A stretch of 64,000 bases of DNA from Cheiracanthium punctorium. Its lineage: Eukaryota > Arthropoda > Arachnida > Araneae > Cheiracanthiidae. The DNA lies in assembly GCA_038373885.1 (NCBI GenBank), contig JAWZYV010019444.1, forward strand, positions 248,001 through 312,000. The letters are read 5' to 3'. The notes beneath the pieces are model-generated. The model had not been told where the DNA came from, made no database searches, and worked only from the letters and a program-made list of their open reading frames with translations. Shown here in pieces: positions 46,724 through 58,138 of this stretch. Position numbers and translations under genes: made by a program. How positions within the stretch are numbered: position 1 is the stretch's first letter; every line of letters starts with the position of its first letter.

Positions 46724-47058
46724 CCCTTTAACGCGTAGTGTTCCCGCTCTGGGAACACCAAACTCTGACGTTTTGACTGTTGCCAGTCACGAAGAATAGA
46801 TTTGATATCTATAAAAATAGTTGCGGGTGACATAGCTCCACGAGAATCCTTTACTTTTTAGCACGTCATTTCCTGTAAAAAAATGTCAGAATTATTTTTA
46901 ACAGCACTGACATCTGCTGAAAAATGGCAGAATGCGAGAACAGCTGGATAGATTGACCAATGCTGAAAAAAGAGCAGCCGTTGCCATCGCTCGACATAAC
47001 TACCAGCAAGTTGGCGGACGATCGAAACGTTCATCGCGTGCCACAGATCTAGAGACCC
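46724..47058 (-). mobile_element. TTAA-family element, copy E (partial, reversed)
   Basis: TTAA (46720-46723) precedes CCCTTTAACGCGTAGTG. The unique region follows, then the inner arm with the YY1-like block (AAGTTGGCGG, mutated) and GATCTAGAGACCC, where the copy ends. The other half is missing. The break point AGAGACCC is the same as in copy F. Confidence 0.85.
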
Positions 47059-47589
47059 TTTCAAACTTCACTAAGATGTACACTGTAAAAATAATGTACT
47101 CTTTAAAATCAGTTTCTGTATGAGCTTCCGAATAAAAATTGAGCAATAATAACATAAAAAAGGGACAAATTAGGAAGATCCATCATCGTATAATTTTGAA
47201 GAAATATATAAAAATTAAAATCCTTACTTTATATATTTCTTATTAATTTATTATATTTTAAGATGAAAAAATAATGAACATTTTCCCGGTTTCATACATC
47301 CTGTGTTTGGTTTTATGCATTCTTACACTTACATAAGTTTTAATAAACGCTCCACCCCATAAATTAGAGGAAATTGCAAAATCTGTGACCTGTTCACTCG
47401 TCCCATACAAATTACTAATGCGTAAACTTAGAAAGTTTCAGAGGTCTTAATCCAAGAATAATCATTATCTTGCAAAATAGCGTAGGTAAACCCCCGACCT
47501 TTCTTTCTAAGAGCTAATGTTATTTTGATTTATACAACCACAGTAAAAACGCGCACTTTCATAGTAGTAAGCTGTTAAACTTTCTCTAG

Positions 47590-47708
47590 GAATCAATATG
47601 AAGTCCCATCGATTTCTTCTCCTTAAAATATTCCAGTACTGCCGAAGTTCGCCAGTGCATGTCTACGAGAGCTTGTTGAGGAATTTTATGGCACATTCGC
47701 GGCGAAAG
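47590..47708 (+). CDS. Candidate 119-nt internal exon, unknown protein
   Basis: The sequence AACTTTCTCTAG|GA is a usable acceptor and GCGGCGAAAG|GTAATT a usable donor. Between them 2 nt plus 39 codons are open in one frame, with YCRSSPVHVYESLLRNFMAH in the middle and a basic RRK end. The stretch is visibly GC-richer than its flanks. I recognise no family, and the small size makes chance a real possibility. Confidence 0.2.
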
Positions 47709-48027
47709 GTAATTCTTTTCCTCCAGCCACCAGCCCGCATTTATTATACCTCATGTGCTAGTTTGAATGAAATATTGAAAACTGGAAGAACATGAATAAA
47801 TATTTTTTTTTTAGATTAAAAAAGAACCTATTTCGTACAGCAGATTTATGATATTTGAAAATGAATTTGGCAGTGTTTCGCTTCCTGTACAACGCAATTT
47901 CTGTCGATGTTATTTCTAAATAATTATGGTTAGAAGAAAGAAAATAATTGTGAGTAGCAATTAATGTGTACTTCTTTATATTAAACAGATCGTATTTAAT
48001 AAATGAATTTTTTAAAGCATATTTCAA
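47709..48027. other. AT-rich non-coding DNA
   Basis: Nothing was recognised between the candidate exon and the fold-back element. Confidence 0.4.
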
Positions 48028-48031
48028 TACA

Positions 48032-48877
48032 CAGGGTGATCAATTTAAAAGTGTACCCGATATTTTCTTTTTAATTACCCTTAAATCCGAGGGGTGTGTC
48101 AACTTTTTTGACATTGAAGAATAACTGTTTAAAACTTGTTTAACCCTTTAAGGCGCAACCCTTTCCCAATGCTGAAAAAAGGGCAACCGTTGCCATGCTC
48201 AACTTAACTACCAGCAAGATGGCGGACGATCGAAACGTTCATCTCGTGCCGCAGATCTAGAGACCCAATTGGACAATTACAACTTTATTTGTGAGGTAAA
48301 ACAGAAATACAGAAGTACAATGTTACTTAATCGTGTGATCATTTTATTTTTGAAAAACATAATTTAATTAAAAATTTTTACATTATCATTCCTTACAGCA
48401 AATATTGAAAATGTTTGTCACCATTTTGAACAGTTGATTTCTTTTCAGTGATGTTTTCAGTGTTTTTCGATTTTTGCAGAGAAGTACTTCAAAAATCGAT
48501 TAATTAAAGCAAACCATAACTGTAGAAATCTCGTCAATAACACCAACAATGAGAAGGGTGTCAGAAAACGTGGTTGAACGTGTTCATGTTTGCATTTAAA
48601 ATTAGTGGTAAACATTTTCAAAATTGCTGTAAATAATGGTAATGTAAAGAATTTGAATTAAATTATGTTTTTCAAAAATAAAATTATCACAGTATTTAGT
48701 AACTTTGTACGTCTCCATTTCTGTTTTTCCTCACAAATAATCAACAGTGCTGGAAATAGTCTCCCATACTTAAACAAGGTTCAAACAACTATATTTCAGT
48801 TTGAATAGTTGTCACATCCGTCATATTTAAGGGTTATTAGTGAAACCATTGAGACCTCTTTTAAACTGACCACCCTG
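48032..48877. mobile_element. Fold-back element with long arms (846 bp, hosts copy F)
   Basis: The ends CAGGGTGATCAATTTAAAAG and its inverse CTTTTAAACTGACCACCCTG are flanked by the exact tetranucleotide TACA (48028-48031 and 48878-48881). The arms of about 300 bp remain inverted copies well inward; shared blocks include TTATTTTTGAAAAACATAAT and TTTGTGAGG-AAAACAGAAAT. Copy F of the TTAA family sits in the left arm, so the arms are unequal in length. No coding frame. The superfamily is unknown. Confidence 0.85.
48144..48266 (+). mobile_element. TTAA-family element, copy F (half copy, nested)
   Basis: TTAA (48140-48143) precedes CCCTTTAAGGCGCAACC. The left arm and the YY1-like block AAGATGGCGGACG follow, and the copy stops at GATCTAGAGACCC. 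It interrupts the left arm of the fold-back element. Where the insert ends, the host arm resumes with a short mismatched stretch, so the insertion or later deletion removed some host sequence. Confidence 0.85.
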
Positions 48878-48881
48878 TACA

Positions 48882-50395
48882 AAGCATATGTAACTGTTAC
48901 AAACGTATTGTTCAGTTGAAAGCTCATTCAAAAAGTTATTTGAAATCGAATGCAAGTCCAACTGTTTGGTTTTTGTCTTAAAAATTACATATTACATATT
49001 GATTTATGGAAACGATCAAGGTCTAATTGAAAACTAGACTACCCGTACTAAAGCAAATTTTTGTTTTCCAGTGGACTGTGGAAGAATGTGGAAATTTTTC
49101 ATTTTGTGCTATATATTTCCTGTTTCCTTCAAATAATAAGAGTTTAAAAATGCTTTAACAAATCAAAAGAGCTAGTAAAAAATACACAAGAATATTAAAC
49201 AATACAATGATAACACGTCACTGGTAAAATGTATTTCAATGACTATCGATTTCTTTGTTTTTCTTTTTCTTACAATTAATTTTTTCCTTGAAAAACTTAA
49301 AAAAAAAAACCAGATTTTCTACAAACAAAAGAAGTATTACGAAAGAATTAAGAATTATTATTTCTCGGAACTGACCGAGTAAATCATTGTGATCTAGAAA
49401 AAATCATAAACAAATTTCCTCATACGAGAATTTTTTGTATTCACTTTGGCAATATGCTGTCTTTTATGTGACATTTGACGTATTTTTTTGCTAGGTCTTT
49501 AAAGATGGGTCAGTGTTGAAAAAAATTGCAACAAGAATGAAAAAAAAGCTCGGGGAAGCATAAACATTACAGTTGTGTAAAATGTTTAGAAAGTTAGTAA
49601 AAGCTCAAGCATGCGTGAAATATGAACCAGGTTAATGGAAGTTCACTGCTAGTAATTATAATGGATCAAAAGGAAAAGTGCTGGTTTTCACAAGTTTTTC
49701 TTTCTTAGATTTACTGAGCGGAAACATGAAATTACTGAACTGTATGTAAAAAGAGTTTGTTGAATAGAACAGTTTTTTATGTTCCAAGCACGTTTGTACC
49801 GACCGTCTGATCGCTAAAGCAAGTTTCGGAAATTTTTCGCTTTTATTAAAAACACAATAAGTTAGTTGTTGATATTTTATCATATGTTTAGGTCTATAAA
49901 AGATCAATTATAGAGGCTTTGTATCTGTATTAAATTAGTAAAACTACATATTTTACAAGCGTCAAGTAATAACTGGAGCAATTTTTTCTTAATTTAAAAA
50001 GTGTACATTTAAAGGGAGAAATATAATTATTATAAACCGAGATTAGATGTGTATAAGAAGAACACATTTTGACTCATTAAACAAAATCATTGTGTTCAAT
50101 ATGCAAATTTTATGATTTTCGCGTGTGAAAAGATCGTTCATAGTTTTCTTTATCTTGCATTTCAACTGAAAATTGCAATTTTCTTTTCTATATTTGCATT
50201 GACGATAATTCCAGGAAAACTGTTTCTTTATTTTTCATTCACAAATTATCAAAACAATACATATGCGTGTGTGTGGTGTGGAAAGGTCTTTTTAATGATG
50301 GACCATTCGCTAAACATGACATACAATTAACATTGACCGGAAAAGCACGGACACTGTGCAAGGTATTGACCAGATGAAATAGTGCTAGGCATGTA
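48882..50395. other. AT-rich non-coding DNA
   Basis: No gene, repeat boundary or RNA was recognised. Confidence 0.45.
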
Positions 50396-50838
50396 GGGTC
50401 ACATGGGGCAATTACGACCACTGGAATTTTAAAAAAATCTGTAAATGACAAATTTTCGCAACAATATTTGATATAAAGTTTATAATGTGTTAGGTGTGTT
50501 TCATCATCGTAATCATTCATCATAATCCGCGAAAACGCGTTTTGCGGCATCCATCGAAAACTCAAAAGTTTTGCTATATTCTAACACAAAAATTACTCTT
50601 TTACAAAAAATGGTTAATTATATTCCGGAATTGTTGGCAGCTATGGTAATCATACCCACATAGCCTTTAGGTGGAGCGGCGTTAGTACTCGGAGAGCGTT
50701 TTGTGGACGCAGCCATTGGGCGGCAGTAGTGACGAGAGGGTTAATCAATGAAAAAATACTTTTCCCCAAAATAAAAGTGTTAAAAATTCACAAAGTTCAA
50801 ACTTGCAAAAAATGGTCGCAATTACCCCCACCTGAGCC
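50396..50838. mobile_element. TIR-flanked element (about 440 bp), possibly composite
   Basis: GGGTCACATGGGGCAATTAC followed by GACCA at the left is mirrored on the right by the inverse of GGCTCAGGTGGGGGTAATTG followed by CGACCA, roughly 20 matches in 26. Inside, TTAACCCTCTCGTCACTAC (minus strand, from about 50745) resembles a TTAA/CCC end, so a second element may be nested. No target duplication was certain. It is non-coding. Confidence 0.55.
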
Positions 50839-51349
50839 AAATTAGTTCTAGAACATAACTTGGTATATTAAAATTTTCTTTTCTTGGTCGAACCACACAA
50901 TGTTGATTCAGTAATAAAACACAATTTCTATGAATCAAGACTGTGCCACTCTGTATTGATTTAATGTTCATAGCATGCCGCGTGCTGGTAAAATCAGAAT
51001 ATATGGAAATATTAAAATCATGAAAAGACGAACCAGGTCGGAAATGATATTTACATAATCAGCTGATTTCAGGGATTGTTTTTATTTATTTATATCTTCT
51101 TTCTTGGATATGAATGGTCAAGTATGCCCAAGATATCAACACCCGCACCATAACATCACCGCAAACAGTTTGATTTGAAATTAAAAACTTACTTAGCAAA
51201 ATAACATCGTAAGAGTTACTTGTTGGCCTGACAAGTAACTTTTGCGGTGTCATTTTGCAAAGTTTTAAATTATATTGTATTTTAAACATCAGTTATTTTT
51301 TGTTCATTTGATTTGATTAGGTTCAACCATGCGTTCAGATGCCATAGTC
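50839..51349. other. Possible 3' flank of the minus-strand exon
   Basis: A minus-strand AATAAATAAA (plus strand TTTATTTATT) lies near 51081-51090, some 460 nt downstream of the stop of the candidate exon at 51550. It could be a poly-A signal. Nothing else was recognised. Confidence 0.25.
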
Positions 51350-51549
51350 ATTGTCGAAAATGACGAAATCTTGTGAGCCAACGCGAGTCCGGTTATCGCC
51401 AACAAAAAACGCTACTATTTCAATTAGTAGAATTTCATGTCTCTATGGTCCAATTACGATGCTGTCCAGTTGTTCATTGGAAGTGGTGTTTCAGACTGCA
51501 AGCCGTAATCTAGGCGACTTAAATGGGGCTGCATCTACAATGGCCCGTA

Positions 51550-51959
51550 TCACGCACAAGATTCATTGGGTTGGTTTCTATAGTTTGGACTGTTCAAGTC
51601 CTTCTGGCAACTGCAATTCTTCGCTCTCTCGATGAAATACAGCACTGGTTTCTCCCTGAAAGCAGTATAAGAGCAGTTGTGTCTTCTGGTCATTTCCCAG
51701 ATCACATGTAGCATTTGATCTGTTTCGACGCACCAAACATACTGTCCTCGAGTTTGAATTTCGAAAGATGTTGAATTGCACAAGTCTGGTGAATCTTCTG
51801 ATTTTCCCATGCTACAGCTGAACATTTTGTTTTTAGAATGACTTTTTAGTGACTGTTTATCTAAAGTGATGTGAGCCGCACTTGCGCCGTTTGGTTTATT
51901 AGTGAACTCATTGTTCTTAAATAGGTGGTAATCATGACGGAATGGCTTATGACAAAGCC
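51550..51959 (-). CDS. Candidate Cys-rich extracellular-type exon, unknown protein
   Basis: On the minus strand a pyrimidine-rich tract ends TATACCTTGCAG, a good acceptor. After it 2 nt plus 135 codons are open to a TGA at 51550-51552. The peptide has at least eight cysteines (LCHKP, FSCSM, LCNST, VWCVE, NCSY, NCSCQ, ESCA) and several N-glycosylation sequons (NSTS, NCSY, NCSC, NESC). This suggests a secreted or membrane ectodomain. I recognise no named family. The intron phase at the acceptor is 1, common in extracellular modular genes. It could be the terminal exon of a minus-strand gene extending to the right. Composition is distinctly less AT-rich than the flanks down to about 51340. Confidence 0.45.
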
Positions 51960-54899
51960 CTGCAAGGTATAACAACAGTAAATTTTAATTAAAAAAACTG
52001 TTTTGGGAGCCTTACAATACTTCCCGAAATTAGAATCTTTTTTTCCTCCTCTTTACGCTTGAAAAAAATTACACACATATAATATGTATACACGGAGTAA
52101 CAATATTCCCATGATATTTGAAGGCTTCTAAATGTTATATTTTGGATTTTATTTTAAGTAATGAAATTCCCCAAACGTCGAAAAGATAACATGAAAAGTA
52201 ATACTCCAAATTATTTTATAACTCAATACTAAGTTATAATCTTCAACTGCCTCCCCTAATCCACGCTGTCATTTCAGATTACACTGCGGTAACCAAGTTA
52301 TGCTTTCCCATTACTTTTATGTCAGCACTAATTTAACAGAAACGCCATCTTAGAATTACATTCTGAAGCTCATTTTGCCTCAGATAAAACGAGGAGAGGA
52401 AAAAAGAGGAAATAAAATTACAGTCTTTTCCCTGGGGTGAGAAATATTCAAGTATAAAAAATATTACAAAGAAAAGAAGGGCCATTTTGACATTTCGGTG
52501 ACAAGTAAATCGATTAAAATATAAATGTTTCTTCCAAGAATTTCGAGAGAAATGGAAAAAAGGGAACATAACTTACAAAATAGCATTTTATAACTTAAAA
52601 GTTTTTTCCTTTTATAAACATAGAATTTCGAAGTAGTAATTTATAATTAGTTTTAAAAATGCCCAAATATTTGTATTCTGCGCATTTCAGTACTAATAAC
52701 GATATTTAAGTCATCGCATTCTAAAATTTAAGAATGCACAAAGTTATGTTCTTTGAAGAGAAAGCCCCAAACGTCGAAAAGCGTTACTGCCTATGATTAG
52801 AATACAAAATTACAAAAGATTTATAATATTCCTTCTCAAGCTATATTCTACTCTTGCTAAAGATAAAGCTATACTATATTTAAAACATACCATAAAATTA
52901 CTAATTAATTAAAATTAAATGTCAAGAAACAGCTCGAATATTGCCACCTATGAAGACTTTTCCTTCTTTGGCAATTTACACATGTGTGCAATTTATCGTC
53001 ATTTGCAATTAAGGTTGCCAAAAAACAATGCTTTCATATTTTCATTGCTTGAAACAAACATAATAGCATAATTAACGCTCTCAAATGCCTTACTGCCAAT
53101 GATCTCGCCAAATCGGCTGGCAAATAGCCAAGCTGAGACGATTTCATTTGAGAAAAATCAAGTCAGAAATATATCACAATGGAATTTAATATTTTTTTCT
53201 AATTAGGGTATACGTTAATAAGAGTAGTGAGCGTATATAAACTTGAATAAGTGTAAGTAGAATCTTCAAAAAAGAAAATGTCCAATAATCACTTGTGCGA
53301 TATTTAGGAAGAAAAAAACAGTTTACTTATTAGTAATTTAAAGCTGCTTTATTACTTAAGTATAACTAATTTAAATCTGTTTATTGCAATTAGTGTTATA
53401 TTGATTATTTACTATTTAAGTCTAGGAATAAATAAATGAGATGGTTTACTAGCAGAGTTAAAAATATTCTTCGTTGTAAAAGTGATTCACAAGTAATATG
53501 TTTGACGTCATTTATAATTTTTCCATTTTTGTTTTACTTAGAATTATTGTGAATATTTTACTTTTAAAGGAGAGATGTAATACATATATATATATATATG
53601 TATATAACACCATTTTATCAGTTGTTTATACAAAATATATAAACATTTTGTATTACTGTTTTTTAAAAACAAAAACTTCTGTGAAGTATCTGTTTCATAA
53701 AGCAGGTAACTGGCTGTATTTGACTAGAAATTAAATAAACAAATAAAAAAACAGTAAAATGTTTTTTATTCTTTACATATGTGACATGCATTTTGAATGT
53801 TTTGGTCAGATTACATCCTAAGACATTTGAGCCAGAAAGGGTTTTATAACTAATAAGTTAAACATAGATTTATCCTATTTTTTTAATGAAGATTAAAAGA
53901 ACACTGCGATTCGGAGCATATTTTTCCAAACCGGCGAACTAATTTCAAATGAGACTAAAAGTCAAAAATTGAGAAAAATCTTGAAATAACCGGGGCATCT
54001 GGTTAGATCAGTAGTTTTGAATTTGTTCTGCATACCACCAACTGACTTTGTATCATTTTAACAAAAGCAGCTCATCTCAAAAGCACCAGTTTGAACTTCG
54101 AAATGGAACAAAGCGTGCAAGTTCTGAAAACGTAACCTGATGCTTGATGGCAGTTTTGCGTGGACTTGTAGAATTTAGATTCTTTCTTTCCCGAGAAGAG
54201 AAATTCTATTTCGTCCGTAATGTTTGCTTAAACATTTATCGTTAAGCCCGATCTCTACACACAAGGTAAAAATTAGCAGCTGAAATTACTATTGTGGAGC
54301 TCACTCGTGCCTTGTTGGTTGGGGAAAATAGTCATGTATGAAAACTAGGTTCACGTACGAAAATCTCAGATATAAGATGAGTCATCTGCTCACGGAAAAA
54401 AAAAGCACAAAGACAAAATGGATAACTGAAAAACACTGTAGTTCAAATCATAGACATGATTCGTAGCAGGACGACAAAACATATACATATTAAGAATTTT
54501 AAAATTAATTTTAGCATAGGATGAATTTATTACAATAAAGGAAAATGAAGAAATAGTGAATATTAAAACGTATTTAAGAAAAAGAAAGCTAATAATGATA
54601 ATAATGATTCTACTTTTCCGCATGCAATTTTAAGTTAATTATAATTTTTTTGTTTCTATAATAAAAACGTAGCATTATTTCACGCTATTATGTAAAGAAA
54701 AAAAAAAAGAAAATTGAGAAAAGAAAAATGTATAGTGATCATTATATCTTTTTATGGATGGATAAGCATAGATAAAAAGTAGTTATAATAATTAGTAAAA
54801 AAACGTATTTCTCATTGTTATATATATATATATTATAAAAGATAGTTTAATTTAATATTTAAAAAAAATCTGAAAATTTTAATTTTTAGTCCGTTAATT
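51960..54899. other. AT-rich non-coding DNA (possible intron)
   Basis: If the exon at 51959 is real, this is the intron upstream of it on the minus strand. No further exon was recognised. (TA)n patches lie near 53583-53600 and 54820-54834. Confidence 0.45.
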
Positions 54900-54917
54900 T
54901 TTTTTTTTTTTTTTTTT
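54898..54917. repeat. Poly-T tract, 20 bp
   Basis: An uninterrupted T run in AT-rich DNA. Confidence 0.9.
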
Positions 54918-55304
54918 GCATAGAAAATACAATTCAAAATATGACATTTACTCTAAAGCATTTAACAAATATAAATTCAAGAAATAAGGCGAGAATAAAC
55001 CACAAGATCTACGAAGAATTGATATATATTTTAGATGCTGATTTCAGCAAATGTAAATTTTATTCCATTCGATACAGTCAGGCTTGGATAACTCCTGTAC
55101 CAAAACTGATTATGTGAAATAGCATACCAGAATTCAGCTTTTATGAAAATATTTTTTAATTTTTTAAATCGTGTAACTCTTTGAAAATAATCGTAAGACA
55201 AAAAATTCTCTGTTTGATCATTCACTGTAAGGTTAAAATTAATAAATTCAAACAAATGTATGAGAGACATTTGAAAAATTAACGCTTTGTATAGCTTACC
55301 TTTT

Positions 55305-56357
55305 GGGTGTCCCAAAAATAATGTATGCTTTTATTAGTTGAATATTGATCATAGGCATATACAATAAATTATAGTTTGTTAGTAAATTGCAAAGTAACCT
55401 TTCATCATAAAAGGGCTCAATGATATGAAAATAAATATCCGTTGACTTAAACCGCTTTTCAATGGTTATCACATCTAAAGATCGTTTTGCAGAGGCTGTA
55501 AACGAATTACGAGGGAAACAGCGATTGCATAAACACATAATACTAGTTTTGGTGTTATTGGTATTCCATAGCCCCTTACCAACTTTATTTAAACATATCT
55601 CTGAGCCTTTTTATGATCGAAGGATTTTGTATCTTCTAATTAATGTATAGGACAACTTTTAGTAATTGGTATTTTGTTTTTTATGTGGACAGTATAAAAT
55701 CTTAAATTTTGTATTTAGATATGATCTTCTTAAAACTTCCCACAAAATCCCACTATCAATCCCACAAAAATTCAGTAACTTTTTTATGTAACTGTGTAAT
55801 TTATTGTATACACTTTTGATCAATGTTTAACCCTTAGAGGCCTTTCCCAATGCCGAAAAAAGGGCAGCCGTTGCCATCGCTCGACTTAACTACCAGCAAG
55901 ATGGCGGACGATCGAAACGTTCATCGCGTGCCACAGATCGAGAGACCCTTTTTTTGACGACAGCTGGCTGTGCGGCACAGCGGCAACGGCTGCCCTTTTT
56001 TCAGCATTGGGCAATCCATCCAGCTGTTCTCGCATTCTTCCATTTTTCAGCAGATGTCAGTGCTGTTAAAAATAATTGTGACTATTTTTTACGGGAAAGG
56101 ACGTGCTAAAAAGTAAAGGAATCTCGTGGAGCTATGTCACCCGCAACTATTTTTATAGAAATCCAATCTATTCTTCGTGACTGGCAACAGTCAAAACTTC
56201 CGAGTTTGGTGTTCCCAGAGCGGGAACACTGCGAGTTAAAGGATTAATCTCTACCATGAAAATCAGTACCTTTTTTATGTAACTTTGTAATTTATTGTAT
56301 ACGCTTACAGTCAATATTTAAGAAGTAAAAGCCTAGGTCAGTGTTTTTGGGACACCC
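55305..56357. mobile_element. Mariner/Tc1-like element with long TIRs, hosts copy G
   Basis: The left end GGGTGTCCCAAAAATAATG and the right end TTTTTGGGACACCC are inverted. The similarity extends inward: TTGAATATTGATC / TTAAATATTGACT and GTATACAATAAATTA on each side. The right subterminal unit is present twice (about 55765-55827 and 56258-56330), with copy G of the TTAA family between them. No transposase was recognised; the frame at 55462-55650 has no family signature. The target duplication was not resolved. Confidence 0.75.
55831..56243 (+). mobile_element. TTAA-family element, copy G (full length, 413 bp)
   Basis: TTAA at 55827-55830 and 56244-56247 flank both ends. It starts CCCTTAGAGGCC and ends ACACTGCGAGTTAAAGGA. 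The order is the same as copy B: left arm with AAGATGGCGGACGATCG, turn near GACGACAGCTGGCTGTGC, shortened right arm, unique region, GTTCCCAGAGCGGGAACAC. It inserted into a TTAA within the duplicated subterminal repeats of the host mariner-like element. Confidence 0.9.
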
Positions 56358-56657
56358 CGTGTATTTTTTCAACTGCAGCAATGATTCTCTGCGGATATTT
56401 TAAACCATCAGGACATGGTCTTCAACAGCTTAGAGTATTTCACGGACAGAAATAAGTTCAAACGCCCTTGTTGAATATGCATGATGTAGTGCGGAACCCA
56501 ACATAGAATGAAAAATAAATTAGTGCATTGAAGAAAATTGCTTCTGACTACAAGTGCTAGTGAATTATTTGGCTTCCTTACAACAGTCGACGGCTGTACT
56601 GAATTTTCATTCTTTTCTTACTACGAACGCTATTCATTACGTGGTCCGTCCCTTTTC

Positions 56658-56687
56658 ATTGGCTATTCGTACTGTTGCTATGGCAAC
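56658..56687 (+). promoter_or_regulatory. Candidate RFX X-box beside CCAAT box
   Basis: GTTGCTATGGCAAC at 56674-56687 is a near-perfect X-box palindrome (consensus GTNRCCATRGYAAC). ATTGG, the inverse of CCAAT, lies 12 bp upstream at 56658-56662. RFX and NF-Y sites in this order are seen in promoters of ciliary and other genes. The surrounding 300 bp are GC-richer and open in two overlapping frames (56538-56870 and 56554-56934) with no recognisable protein. Activity is inferred. Confidence 0.4.
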
Positions 56688-56934
56688 CTTCCATGTGTCA
56701 ATATTGGAAGTAGTCCAGATAATTATCATGAAACAGCCACACTTTTGCAGATGGACGGAATTTTGGGGTTTAGTGACTATTTTTTCCATTTCCTATTTTC
56801 CATATTTAGGACATTCTTTTCCGTCATTGGTGAGAGAATGGCGTTTAGTTTTTGTTCATCTATTGTTTAACAAACGTTTTTCAAAGAAATCTCTTATGCA
56901 TAGCTTCACACGTAAACAGGTTATTTCACAATAA

Positions 56935-57983
56935 GCTTCATAAAAACAATAATGGAACGCAAAGAAAATAAAAAACTGATCATTCGTTTTTAAAAAAAAT
57001 ATATTTTGTTCTATTCTGACAAAATATATGCATATATACATTTATACATATATGTATACATAATAATAATTCAAAAACAAATTCCATTAATAAAATTTTA
57101 AACATTTAAAAAGTTAAGAAACTCCTTTTTTTTCTTTTTATGAATCATTAACATCAAAAGTAAATGTAGTCGAAAATAAAATCTCTTAGCGAAATTGTAT
57201 TAGTTTCACAGGATTGACTTTTTTCACTGTGTATACGCTTCACTGGTGCACAATTTACTAATCATATAATGAAATAATCACTACTTTTCAATACCTTATT
57301 GTATATGTATAACATTAGTTTAATAAACAAACCAGAAAAGTAAACATTCAAATCCCTCTAATAGTATGCAAAAGTAATTCGGAGCAACTAGTTTAGTGCA
57401 AGAGAAAGCTTTAGAATGTTAATTTTTTTTCAGTATCATTTTTACAAGTAAAAATTGTTTGTTCAAACTTTACTGGCATCAAAAATACACAGGAAATAGT
57501 CTATATTAATAACCTAGAGATGGCACTGTATTTTTAGCAAAATCATAATTTTCGTTCATATTAAATATGTCCTCTGATGCAGTTAGATGTAAAGAAAAGC
57601 TTTTTTCTTCGTACTATCCAAAATAATTTGATGCGGTTTGACTAAAGAGGGTGTGTGTGATTTATTTCTGTATGTGAAGCATCAAATATGGCATAAAAAC
57701 AGATTAAAAAGATAAGAAAGAAGTAAAGTATAAATATAATAAGAATATAAATATAAAAAGAGAAAATTAAAATTGAGAATTCTTGCTTACAAAAATAACA
57801 ACGGCGATTTTTAACGACGTGCATGATTGTTATAATACTGAGAGAAAAAAAATTTTCTATATTTTTAATTTTCATAATATTCTCTATTTGTGTTTGAATA
57901 GAAACATAAAAATGTTATTGATTTTATCATTTTTAAGCAGATGAAAGTTTACTATCGTTTTAGGTTTCGTATCTCTGTTAATT
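56935..57983. other. AT-rich non-coding DNA
   Basis: Only A/T-rich sequence and short alternating TATA/ACATA patches near 57028-57065. Confidence 0.5.
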
Positions 57984-57985
57984 TA

Positions 57986-58136
57986 CCGTATTAGCCCGAA
58001 TATAACGCGGCCTCGAAAGTTTTCATCACGATAATAAGAAAAATCCTATATTTAGGCCTCGAATTTAGAGCGAGTCAAGGTTTTTAACGGGAAATGGTCC
58101 GTCAAAAAATACCGCGTTATATTCAGGGCAATACGG
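57986..58136. mobile_element. MITE with TA target (151 bp)
   Basis: The ends CCGTATTAGCCCGAATATAA then CGCGG and the inverse of CCGTATTGCCCTGAATATAA then CGCGG form 25-bp inverted repeats. TA flanks both sides (57984-57985, 58137-58138). This is a Tc1/mariner-style layout. The interior is AT-rich and non-coding. Confidence 0.88.
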
Positions 58137-58138
58137 TA

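Noticed and set aside
46858..47123. Open frames on both strands.
   Set aside because: They fall inside or run out of TTAA-family copy E and are not shared by other copies.
56554..56934. A 126-codon plus-strand frame.
   Set aside because: A second long frame overlaps it, hydrophobic composition is generic, and no family or splice support was found.
57642..57875. A 77-codon minus-strand frame rich in Ile/Phe/Tyr.
   Set aside because: The composition is what AT-rich non-coding DNA gives by chance, with no signal peptide or splice context.
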